Assembly: GCA_038503035.1 (NCBI GenBank)
Contig: JAVSML010024434.1
Span: 186,001-250,000, forward strand
Origin: Crocodylus rhombifer
Lineage: Eukaryota; Chordata; Crocodylia; Crocodylidae
Reading direction: 5' to 3'
DNA length: 64,000 nucleotides
Shown here: positions 26,102 through 37,600 of the stretch, piece by piece
Layout: every line of letters begins with the position of its first letter
How positions within the stretch are numbered: the stretch's first letter is position 1
Translations under genes and position numbers: made by a program
The notes under the pieces: model-generated
Database searches by the model: none
Told to the model about the DNA's origin: nothing
Seen by the model: only the letters and a program-made list of their open reading frames with translations

Positions 26102-27114
26102 AGAGGAGACTGATAAAATCCACAGACTCCATTGTGCAGTATTATGTAGCAAATTGTGTGTCAGCCTTTAAGCCACTGGTGCACATCTCCTCTGAGAGAA
26201 AGCTGTTAGCCCTGTGATTTATCTCTCTCTTTCTTTCTTTCAATGGTCATTAAAATGAGAATTTGTCAGAGCTGCTGCTGAATCCAGTTGAATGCCTGTG
26301 CTTCTTGGCTCTTGGCAAGGCCTTCTCTGCAGATACCGTGTGCTTTGGCAGACAGGACAGTCTAGGCTTCAGGATATTACGCCTGGCAGGGACACAACAC
26401 CCTACCAGTTCCTGGAATTTAGATTGTCTAGGAGAGTGCTGATTAAGCAGCGCTTTCAATCTGCACCCAAGACAAAACGCTGTAACTGTCTCTGAGCCTA
26501 GGATTTTTTCACTCTCGGTGCACTTTATGGCAGTGGGAACTGCAGCTGGTTCACTGTCTTCAAACCATTCAATCCGTCAAACATCAGACTGGGAAACAAA
26601 AACTATTTTCTCAAATGCACAAGTTTGCAGTGTATGGTGTCAGGCAGGCCTGGCTCCCTGGGGCTCATGCTCTAATGAAAATAATAATCAATTGTATAAA
26701 ATCATCTGTGTTTTTATGCTGAAATTCCTTACAAATACTCTGGTGACTGCTTCAGCCAATTTGCCCTGCCCATAATGCACCAGCCCAGTCCATGCCCTAA
26801 CTTTGCCCTTGATAAAACATATGTATAGACTCTCCAGAGAGGTTTGATGGTACCAGTTGCTTTATCTCTATTTACAGTAGATGGTATTGTCCCTTTTAAG
26901 GCAGTGCAGTGGGACAATCAGTGCCACATTTCCTCATTTCCAAGCTTATTCCCATAAATTATACAATCTATGCTAAACAGAGTCTTGCTTGTCTACTGCA
27001 CAATCCTGTCAGGATTTATATGCTTCTTTATGCAGTATATGCCATATATGCTGAATACTCATTTTGAAGGCATGTTGAGAGTCACAACAAAAGATAAACT
27101 GGGTTGAACACTGT
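26102..27114. other. Intergenic, nothing recognised
   Basis: No exon, RNA gene or clear repeat beyond the short pyrimidine tract near 26225. Confidence 0.5.
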
Positions 27115-27610
27115 TAGGGTTACCGTATTTCCAGGTGCAAAAAAGAGGACATCTGTTGCAGGGGTGGGAATGGGGGAGGGTTTAGGGGTGGTGGGTAGGC
27201 ACGGGGAATACGATAGGGGGGTGGGAGAGTAACATGCCAGTGCCCTGCCCCTGCCCATTCTGTTACTCCACCTTGACAAGCCACACCTTCCCCCAGCCCT
27301 GCTGCTGCCCCTCACTCCTGACCCACAGCCCCCAGCACTCCCAGTGCCCTGCACACCCAACACACAGTCATCCCTCCTGTTCCCATGCCCTTCACTCCTG
27401 ATCTGAAGCCCCTGCCCACTTCCCAGCCCTGCCAGTGCCCTTCACTCCCAATGCACATCCCCCTTCCCCCAGCCCCGCCAGTGCCACTCCTAACCTGTTA
27501 CCCCCCTTCCCCCCACCCTGCCAGTTCCCCTCACTCCCAACCCGCAGCCCCTGCCCCCCAGCACTGCTGGTGTCCCCCACTCTGGACCCGCAGACCCTGC
27601 TGGCCCCCCA
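27115..27610. repeat. Truncated hAT-like end plus degenerate GC-rich tandem repeat
   Basis: Begins TAGGGTTACCGTATTTCCAG followed by GTGCAAAAAAGAGGACA, a terminus type common in turtle and crocodilian hAT elements. It then continues as a C-rich array of imperfect units built from CACTCC(C/T)AACCCGCAGCCCCTGCCCC and CCAGCCCTGCCAGTGCC (about 40-55 bp each). No opposite terminus is visible. Open frames on both strands (27082-27580 and 27385-27999) are due to the stop-poor composition and are not genes. Confidence 0.55.
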
Positions 27611-27639
27611 GCCCTACTAAGCAGCTCCTGCATTACATG

Positions 27640-27700
27640 CATGCACGCTCTCTCTCTCACGCTCACTGTCTCTCACACACACTCACTCTCTGTCTCTACC
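27640..27700. repeat. CT/CA-rich simple sequence
   Basis: Short runs of CTCTCTCTCTC, TCTCACACACACTCACTC and CTCTGTCTC follow the C-rich array. Confidence 0.75.
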
Positions 27701-27999
27701 TTTGTTACTGGAACCCGCATGGGGAGCACATGAACCCCAACAGCCAATCATGTTGCCTGCTGCTCCCAGCCCCAAGCAGCCAGCCCAGGAGAGCAGAAAA
27801 CCCAGACATTTGCTGGGTTTTCTTATTTGGTCTGTCTTGCCCTGAGAATGGGCTGGGGATACAGGCTTCCTGCAGCCAGCACACAGCAGCCCACTGGCCC
27901 CAGGGGAATAAGCAGGGATGGGGTCTCAGCACCTGTCTTGGGTTGGGCCTGCCAGCCCAACTCACTTACCATGGTTCCTGGGTAGCCATGCATGGCTGA

Positions 28000-29625
28000 C
28001 CCCTCATCTGAGGCTGGGCAGTGCATGGTCCCTGGTACAGTGCATCTTATCTCTGAAATGTTGCAAACTCTCACAAAAAGCTTCTGTCTCATGGCTCTAA
28101 AGGTCCTGCATCTGGACGTGGGGGAAAGGCCTTGGCAGCAGGGATGCCAGCTCAGGGTCACCACCACCCACTGCTGGGGCCCTGCAGATACACTGGCTTC
28201 ACCAGAGGCACACCCTTTTCCTCCTGTGACTGGTGGTGGTTCCAGAGGAGCGTGCAAAAGATGCACGGGCCTGGTAGATGGAGGACATTACCTGCAAGGA
28301 TGCATGGGAATGGTGGGAGAGGCATGGGACCAGTTTGAGGAGGCACAGATCTGAGGAGACTGGGAGTTCTGAGCCAAGCTCCTGGCCCTGGAGTGCAAGC
28401 AGCTCCACGTGCTGCAGGAGCAGAATGCTATCCTGAGCTGGGCTGGGCTGGGCTGGGCAGTGCAGGCCACAGCCAATGACCACTGGGTGCTGGACATCGT
28501 TCAGGCCCTGGTGGTCGCATTTGTGTTACCTGCTGCCTGGCTCCCAACCCTAGCCCTGCCTGCCCCCTGGCAGCCACCTGGCACCCAGCAGTAGGCTCCC
28601 ACCTGGCCTGGGAGGAGGTCCTAAGGTACCTCCAGCTGCCAGGAGCCCCTGGCCTGGCCCCCATCCAGGGTCTGCTGCCATCCAGCCCCCCACCTGGGCC
28701 CAGGCCCACCACTCAGTTAAATAAGCACATTTGCATCCCAGAGGATGCAAACCCATCCTGCCAGCAGTGGGGTCAAGACCACATGCCAGTCCTGCTGGCC
28801 ATGGACAGTATCTGGCAGAGGGGGAGCCTGCCCCTGGGCTCTGTCCCCCATGCATCCCCACTCCATGGCCTCCCACTCTGGGACACCACAAAATTCACTT
28901 TGTATGTAATTTGCACAGGGAAAAGGGGTTTTTATTGTTAGGTGGGGTGGGTGGTAGAGGGGCTCTCTGTTGAGGAGGGATGGGGGGAGGGTTTCTCTGT
29001 GTGTTGAGGAGGGAGGTAGGGGGTCTGCTTGATGTGAGGGAAATAAAGATTTGGTCTTCTGACGTGCCTGTAGTAAGTGTGGTGCTGGGGGTGGGCAGGG
29101 AGGGTGGGGGGTCCATGGGCGGTGGTGCAGGTGAGCAAGAGTGCTAGAGGAGATAATCAGCTGGGGCCTCCCACACCCAGTGCCCTGGCCCCCACTGGTG
29201 GGTATGCAGCTCTCCTAGGGCCTGGGCCAGAGGTGCCTGCTGGGGCCAGAAGAGGAGCATGGGGTTCTGGTTGTCACTGCTAGGGGCTGGGGCTGAAGTA
29301 GCCATAGTGCAGGGAGGCAGAGTGGGCAATGGGAGAGCTGCCGCACACTGCCCCTGCACTGGGTACGCTGCTTCTGGTCAAGAAAGGGGCTGGCTAGAGA
29401 CCAGCCAGCAGGCCTGGCGTTTAAAAATGGCTGCCAGGTGCTGGCAGCTGCAGCCGGCGCCTGGAGCTCCCCATGGTGGTGGCAAGGGCCCATTGCAGGG
29501 CTGCATGAAAATTGGTGTAAATCTGCTTCTTAATCCCTGCATGTGTAGATGCCTGTCCTAAAATGCTTATACCAGAGTAGCTTACACTAGAGTAAACTTA
29601 GGCTAGAGTAAATGCATGTGTAGAT
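28000..29625. mobile_element. GC-rich block, probably a decayed Harbinger-like transposon
   Basis: The right terminus reads GCATGTGTAGATGCACCCAG (about 29606-29625), related to the ends at 21563 and 63402. Around 28380-28450 the plus strand reads LLALECKQLHVLQEQNAIL, a leucine-rich segment like the C-terminus of Myb/SANT-type proteins of Harbinger elements, followed by AATAAA-bearing AT-richer sequence near 29040. On the minus strand a frame at 29144-29359 begins MATSAPAPSSDNQNPMLLFW. Two convergent degenerate coding remnants would fit a Harbinger transposon, but I could not identify a DDE domain. The left boundary is not defined. Confidence 0.35.
28434..28460. repeat. (GGGCT)n short tandem repeat
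   Basis: Four to five consecutive GGGCT pentamers lie within the GC-rich block. Confidence 0.75.
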
Positions 29626-29639
29626 GCACCCAGTAAGTA

Positions 29640-32600
29640 CTGAACTGACCTTTTTGCAGACTTGACAGTGGTGCCAAACTGAGTTTTTACCCTCACCGTC
29701 CTTCAGCCTAGGGATATTTTCATCTATTCATGCTGGTGAAACATCCTGTTTGTGGATGGAAGAAGAAGAAGACCTCCTTAGCATGGGAAAGGAACCTGGG
29801 AACCTAGAAAAGAAAACTGCCCATAGCAGTGACCTGGTTAGAAAGTCCAGTTCTGTGACTACTTCTACTCAGCTCTCAAGAGCCACATAATTTCCCTATC
29901 CTGGATCTTCTTACTTCTGCAAAACTCTTATTGTTATTAGTATTTGTTGGCTGCTTTAGGTAGTTAGTACCAGTGGTGGGAGCAGACAGAGGAGAAATTG
30001 AGGCCCCTGGTTCCAGGAGATTCCAGTTTTAACTGACCCATCTCAAAACCTTTGTCCATAAAGAACTATGACCCCAGAAGACTCGGTTTGCTGAACCTCC
30101 TTGGTACCATCATGGGTGAGGACTGTGGGGATTATGGCCCCTGGGATGTATTTAGAAGAACCTGGTATGAAGCAGCACCGGCAATTAAGACCCCCACTAA
30201 TGTCCAAAAAGCATGCTCTCTCCCACTCCCAAACATGCAGCTCAAACACAGGGAGAGGCACTGGAATGAAGCAGCCATTGCCGTTCTTCTGTGATTGCCA
30301 CCTCCTTCTTGTCACCTTACCAAGATGCTTCTCACTGGGCAGACATTGCTACACTGCTTCTGCATTCACAGGTCGCATCTATGTGTGATTTTAGTGGAGA
30401 GCAGGGGTCTTGCCTTAACTCTGAGACAGGGAGGGAGGGCCACAGTTAGGCTTAACTGGCTGTTTGAGTTTATGTACATAAAATTAAATATGCCCAGAAC
30501 AGCACTTGCTGGGGTTTGCAGCTTTCTCACACAGAAATTGCCTGCTGCTTGAGTTCACCATAAAGAAAAGCCTATAGCTGATTGGGTTTGCTACAGGCTC
30601 ATTACAAGGTCCTCATGAGCTCAGTTTGTCTCTCCAACCCCAAGCCAAGCCCTCCCAATCTGTGTACCAAACTCAATAGTGGCAAGGTTTCCAGAGCCAT
30701 CTAACCAGCTTCAACCACGAGGGAGAGAGACTCATCCTAAATGTGATATGAGCCCTGAGGAGAAGCTTGTGGGGGAAGGTTTTCCTGCCTCCTCTCTGAC
30801 CAAATCATGATTCAATCTGCTGCGCATGGGATGAATGAAAATGTTTCCTGGCCGCAGCCCGTCCACCACATGTCGCTGCTGCTCTCTGTCCATCCAGTTG
30901 CCAGGAGCAGTGGGCAGCTTGATTCACTTTGTACAAGAGCAGATTCCAGGAAAACTCCAGCATCTGCAAAAATATGCACAGGGGAATATTTCATTAGACA
31001 AAATCACATCAGGGGATTTGGAGGCTGGAAAGGAGGACCACATTTCCTGCTGGGCTCAAACCTTCTTCCTGGACATTATTCAGCTTCTTTATCCCCTGCC
31101 ACTTCCTCCTGGTGCTACAATTTAATCTCAGGGAGTCCGTAGGGCCCCTTTTCTCCCTCCCACACTCCCCTTTTGTTGCCTCTGTTGCTTTCATTCCAGA
31201 CAAATCTTGGCCTTTTGCCATCATCTTTCCCTGTTATAGCTGACTATGGTCCAGGCAGAGTTGCCAGAATAGCTTCTGGTAGGGCTTGGTTTATCCCCTT
31301 GTGGTGGGGTCCTCAGATTTTGCCCAGTGTATGGTTGCACATATTAGCATTTCACCAGGAGCTGAATGGATGCACCTGACTCATAGAGCAGATTGAAGTT
31401 GTCCCTTGTCTTCCATTCTCAAACCCAGCCCATAAAGACTTATCATCATAAAGGGTATCACCTCGTGGGACTGCTTGGATGGGACCAAGATGGAAATGCA
31501 TGCAGGGAAATGTAGGCTACATGGACCATACCTTCCATTTACAATATGTGGCTGGCTGTGAGGTGTATTGTAAGGCTCTGTGAAGCACATTTAGCCATAA
31601 GGCCACCATACAGACAGGCCCGTATTATCACCCATCGCTCTGAGGCACACATAAGTTTGGTCCTTTGTTTATTGTATTATTATTCTTTTTTAAATGGGTT
31701 TCTGAAAACTTGGCAACCTGACCCCCTTGGATACAGAAGTAACTATGTTGCTGGCAGATGACAGGAAGGGAGACCCTGCAGCTCCTTTCATTAGATTTTA
31801 AAACATTGTTAATTTAAGTAAGGCCCATTCAGCAGTTATGATGAATTGTTGGCAAAAATATGGCTGTAGATATATAGTGGGGTCGTAGAACCATTTAGTT
31901 TACAGCTGAGGAAGCACCATGAAGTCCAAGCTAATCTGTCCCAGGGGACAGTATTTTCTCAAGTGTGTGATCTAGTCCTAACATCGGTGTCTCAATCAGC
32001 AGAGCTTCCACAGATCTCTCAGCTGGGCCATTTCTCCTGCTAGTGCGTCAGGCTGGCCGAAGTTCTAGACTCAGTCTCTGATTTGGCAGACTGAGATTCG
32101 CAAATGTAGGTTCTCCCCCTTGTTCTGCTGTATATGCATGAACCCCCAGACTTGTGCACATGAAGTTGTGGGGAATAAAATGGGTGCATGTCTAGTTCAG
32201 TGGGCACACCCAGTCAAATGAGACCAGCTGGCTAAGAACCATCTCCATACAGTATGTACATTGTGCAGTATTGTGGTTCTTGGGCATCTCTAAACAATCT
32301 CTGTGCACCCGCTGGGGGCACTGTTATAAAGTGCACTCTTCCCCCCCAATTCCACTGTGTGCATGCCAGAGGCCAGGCAATCGTCTAACAGGGGTGCTGA
32401 GCAGCATGTGCTCAGCACTGCTCTTAGAAGCTCAGTTTTAGAGATGCTTATTGAAACATATTCAGCACTGCTGTAAGGCAGCTACATTGCCTCATTTCTG
32501 GACTTTGGTATGTGTGGAGCAAGGGCAAGAGGAAGGGGTGTATTTCACACTGGCACTGCTGGGCATGGCATTAAGACAGTGGACACATCTCCTGTGTGCA

Positions 32601-34428
32601 ATAGCAGTATCCAGCCCCTGTACTGTTCAGAAGCTATGGCTTGCTCAGATTCTCTATAAACAGCAGAGGAAGAGAGGATGTGATGAGCATTTCAAACAGT
32701 CCCTGCAGTTTTCCAGTGCTGGATTTCCCTGACCTGTAGTAATTTATTCAGTCCCAGGGAAGCTGAACTGTTTGCTATGGTACAGGAAAACACATTTGAT
32801 GCTCCCAGACCTGGCTGTGGCTTTTAGATTTATGCTGTGATTTCCCACCTGTGAGCTGGAGACCTGAATGTCTGTAGAGCTGCCCTGGGGGAGCATCAGT
32901 GCTCTACAGAGAAAGACTCTTTCCGCTTTAAACAGATATCCCATCCCCAATATCATGATTAGTCCAATGTCAGCAGAGTGGAGTAATTTTTACTCCAAAT
33001 ACTAAATGCACCTTGATATGTGGAAAGTGGCTGCTCTAAACACAACCATGGCTAGAAGTCTGTCCAGTCATGGAGCATGCCAACATGGCTTTGGTTTCAA
33101 TAGGGAGTGGGGCTTTGGTGGATTGTTTCAGCCATGGGACACCCATGGGACAATTCAAGATGGAGCACTGCCTTGAACTTATGCAGTGAGAACACTGCAC
33201 ACTGATCCAATTTACACCAGTTAAGGTGAGGGAAGTATTCTGCAGTGCAAAGTATGTGACCATTTCAGCTTTAAAACTAATTTAAAACTAATTGATTATC
33301 AAAGCACTTTGAGAGCACTATGAAGTGGTCATCAGAAATGTCCATCACTAGGTGTTACAGCCTGAGGGACGGTTCCCACTTACAGACTGCAGCAGAAAAG
33401 AAGTGGCTGTACACAGGATGCAATTGCAATTATTTGATACACTTTACAATTTTATCCAGCTCATAATATGTGCACAACAAACTGGGGACTGAGCTGTGCC
33501 ATGCATTGTGTACATACAGAAGAGACCATAAATTGCCTAACAGAGCACTTTTCAAACTTCAGGACATTCCCCAGGGAAGAGTTAAGATGCAGATTTTGCG
33601 TCAGATGCTATCAAAAGCTCATAGGACTTGGCTAGGTTAAATCCCTCTGCCACATGTGCCTGAGCAGGTTGTTTGCAAAGGTCAATCTCTAGCCTGCTGT
33701 TGCAGCAGCTAACATTTCTCAGCTGTTCTTGGCTCAGTCCTCAAGGTATGTAGTCTGGGAAACGTCCTCTCAGCTTCTTTGGGGAATGTCTTTCCCTGAT
33801 GTTAGGAGATGCATCTATTCAAAAAGAAAAGGATAGATTTGACCGGGTTTTTTTTTTAATCCCAGGTTTTGTACTCATTTATTTTTCTCCTCCCATGAAA
33901 AAGACTCTTCAGATTCTCTTGCTGATTCTTTTAGAATTTGCTGTTTGTTTCCTCATCTCTTTAATATTTCAGTTTGTCCAGGAGATATGTTCTCCCTACC
34001 AAAAACCTGTGAAATAACAGGGCAGGAGCCAAAGCCTAATGTAGCAGCATGTTATTAATTAGCCTGGGTTTGGCAGGTAAGTGTGAAAACTGAAAAAATT
34101 GAGGGGAAAATTTTGTATTCAAATTTTTAAAAAAAATCCCTTCTCTGCAGATTTCCCAGCTGGTGCCAGAGAAATTGCTCTGATAAATGAAAAGGAATTA
34201 CAGCCTCTCTAACTTACTATTTTGGTTTTTTGTTTGAGGAAAACCTATTTCATTGTTTTGTGGGAGACAGATTTTTTCCTGTGAAATGCAAAACTAAACC
34301 AGGTATCTGTTGTTTTCTTTCTTAGATAAATAACCCAAGAGGAAAGAGAGAAGATTTGCATTATTTCTATTTCATTTGTGTTTTGTTTCAATTGAAAACA
34401 GCCCACTGAAGGAGGAGAAAAGCCTACA
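29640..34428. other. Region upstream of R3HDML, no other gene recognised
   Basis: Open frames (e.g. 30043-30388 and 30807-31142) have no recognisable domain. I looked for FITM2-like sequence, which in mammals lies upstream of R3HDML, and did not see it, so it probably lies beyond the left edge. The R3HDML core promoter and 5' UTR must lie in the last part of this stretch, but no TATA box or start site can be assigned with confidence. Confidence 0.45.
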
Positions 34429-34689
34429 ATGACTTTACTGCATATGCACCTGTACTTCAGTGGCTTGGTCCTCTGGATTATACAGAAATCTAGCTCCTTT
34501 GTGCTGCCTAATGCCACTGACCTGCTGTACCCAACCAGCAGCACTGAGACTGGCCTTCTGTCTGGCATCGGGGTGCCAAGGAGCCGCAGAAAGCGATACA
34601 TATCTCCAAGGGACATGAGTGCAGTTTTGGACTATCACAACCAGGTGCGGGCTCAGGTCTCTCCACCAGCTGCCAACATGGAGTATATG
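34429..34689 (+). CDS. R3HDML: R3HDML exon 1 (coding part)
   Basis: 87 codons from the ATG through ...PAANMEYM, followed by GTGAGT. It encodes the signal peptide, propeptide-like segment with RRKR, and the first CAP helix with HNQVR. The ATG at 34429 is chosen because a hydrophobic leader follows at once and the total length equals that of the human protein. A 5' UTR exists, but its start is not determinable. Confidence 0.95.
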
Positions 34690-37600
34690 GTGAGTTCTTG
34701 TCTTGGATATGAGAGGGACATGGGATAGTCCTGGGGCTACTAGCAGCTTTAATGCCTTAGCATTATATGCTGAGAAAATGGGCATGAAAGGACTCCAGCA
34801 TAGCCAGAATCTGGTGTGGCAGACACGGGGCTGGCAGTGCTTTCAAGAGCAGTGTGCAAGATGACCCAAGGGTGGCACACTCAGGCACCTGCAGTGTTGT
34901 CATTGTGAGCTTATACTTGTGAGCACTCAGATGTGTTCCAGGCAGCATCAAAGCCCCTCTCCTGATGGGTTTTCAACTCAAAATCCAACATGACCTGAGG
35001 GAGGGTCCTATGGAGACTGTGCCAGTATGAGGAGGGGAGAGGGGGCATGGAAGTAAACATTAGCCCCCAGGTTCCTCATCGGAGTTTAGCTGGGGTTTAT
35101 TATACTTTTGAACCTTACATGGTGAAGACAAGAGAGCAGAGTTTCTTAAAAGGACCTGAATGAGGAGTGGGAGAGAGGATCTAGTGCCCTTTAACAAGAG
35201 CTTATTAACCGTTGTTGTGCCTTAGGCTACACACTGCCAGGGTCATTACAGTGTACGCTGCTATTACACCCAGCTGCTGGCAGTGTCCTCTGGGACAGTT
35301 TGCTAATAGCCCTTCCAACCTGTGGTACAGTTTTCTCTCTGATCTACACACGAAGTTGCACTCATTTAACTCACAGTACAAAGTTCACCACCACAGTGCA
35401 GGTCTGTGTGAACACTTTGAACCTGGCTCATATTTGTACTTTAACGGATGCAGATTAAACCAATTGAAGCCAGAGTCGGTTCCATATATAGTGTGCGCAT
35501 GGGGAGTTTACACCTGTTCAGCATCACACCTTTAGGGTATGTCTGCACTGCAGTGGGAAGGTGGGGGATTTCATAGATTTTTTTTTTAGGGCCGGAAGGG
35601 ACCTCAGTAGATCATTGAGTCCAACCCCCATTTCAGCTCATGTCAGCATACCTGAGCTACCTTTACTCTGCCTAGTTCAGGGGTCAATATTAGGGAAGCT
35701 GCATCAGGATGGTTAGCTGCCCAGGTAACTGCCAGTGTTCCTAGGCAGGATTGAGTGGCCCACACAGAAGCTTGTGCTGTACAGCTGTTGGCATGTGAGC
35801 TAGTTACATTAGCTTAGGTATGCAACCCATATAGGAAATCACAGCCTCCCTCCCCCACCCCCCACCCCCTTTGCTGTGACACACCTTGAGTTACACTAGG
35901 CAGCATGTCTGTAGAGAAGCCTGTAGATTAATCAGATGTTTCCACTGTGCTTCAGACTGTGGACACCTGTTAACTGGGGCTTGAGAGAGACTTTCAGCCT
36001 GCAGGCAAGGAGGGGACCACATTGTCTATAGCTCATGTGCAAAGGAAAAAGTGAAGAGAAATGGAAGGGATTTTCACACCAGTGGGTGAGCACTGTGTCA
36101 GCAGGCACAATGTAGCATGCAGGGCCCCTGTGGAAACAGCTCACTGAGCCCAGTGGGAGGGTTTTGTTCCTGTTAATTGCAGTGGCTACTGTTTGCTGTT
36201 TGAAGTGATGACAGAGGAAAGAGAGAGGCTGCTACTTCCCAGCCAGCAGCTCTGATTGCAGTGGTTGAGGTGGGGGAGTTGTTACACAGTGAAGGAATGG
36301 GGTTCACATCATCTTCCCTGCATCCCTGTCTTGCCATATGTATAAAATCCCTGAGGCACTGACTATAAACTCAGTAACAAATGAGTCTGAGCTAAGGCTA
36401 TTTTTGCTGCTTTTATTTCATGTGTCAAAGAACTGTCAGAGTAGGAGAATGATGGGTGTGTTAATTTACTTATTTCTGTATTTTAATAAATAAAACTATC
36501 TCAAGTCTTGATCCAAAGCCTAGGGGAGGTTTCCACTAAGTTCAGAAGGCTTTGGTCAGGCCCTAAGCACAGACAGTCAAAAAGCCTGAGGCTGAATCGA
36601 TTCAGTCTTTGCAGGTTAGTTTAAGCTGCATAGATTGAACCATAAGTGAACAGACATTCACTTTTGATTCCAGAAGTGCAGCCGCCTGCCTGCAGTAGCC
36701 CACAGCAGAAGCCAGGGGGCGCTAGGACATGCCTCCCTGCCCTGCTGGAGAAGACAGCTTGAGTCTGGAGGGCATCTGGGACAGAAGTTCAATAAACCAA
36801 TTTAACCTAAATCAATGAAGTCTGATACTACATCCATCCAGGTTTATCTTAAACCAGTTTCAGCCATTTTGAAAGTGGTTTATGTGCACTGAATTTTTGT
36901 TGTGGTACAGCTTTGAACTCGCTTCCAATCACTTATACAGGTTTACATGTAATTTCTGTCCCTAGAGAAGCAAAATCCGGCTGTGTTAGCGTAGGACACT
37001 CTGGCTATTGACTTTCACTCTGTCTGGAAAGCTCCCAGTTCCAGGCCAAGCCCTAGAGATGGGCACTGGGAAATTCTTGCTACCTGAAAAATTGCCACAA
37101 TAGAAAATAAAAATGAAAGGAGAGTGAGACCCAGTGGGGAGTGGGCCTGCAAAACTCTAAGAGCCGCTGGTGGGACTGAGCATCTTGCCTGATTGGCCTG
37201 GTGCTCATTTCCAATCAAGAACTTCTGGTGAAACTGAAAGGCGGCTTCTGAAAGCCAGGTAAGGGCACATCTTTGTGAAATGCAGGGAGCGGACATCTTC
37301 ATGTGAACCCTGGGGAAACATTTTTTACCAGTGCTGCCAAAATTATAGCAGTCTGTCCCCTGGGGCTCTCCCCCACATGGAAATAAACTGTTTTCCCATG
37401 GAGCCCTGGGAAAGGGATTCTTGGTTGCTTCCATTCCTTCTGTTCTTTGTAATGGTTATTACTGCAGTATTTGTCGAGGACTGGCAGTCTGATTAGAGCT
37501 GTACATATTTAGAAGACAAGTTTCCAGTCCCAGGGGTTAACAGTCTAATGCACAATCCATACAGCTCAGAGGCACCAAGTCATGTCAGGAAATAAAAATG

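Noticed and set aside
27385..27999. 204-codon plus-strand frame rich in Pro, Cys and Ser
   Set aside because: Carried by the C-rich tandem array and simple CT/CA sequence; no domain and no splice-consistent context.
1..34428. FITM2 or GDAP1L1 exons upstream of R3HDML
   Set aside because: Expected from mammalian gene order, but no frame resembles either protein; they probably lie to the left of the window.
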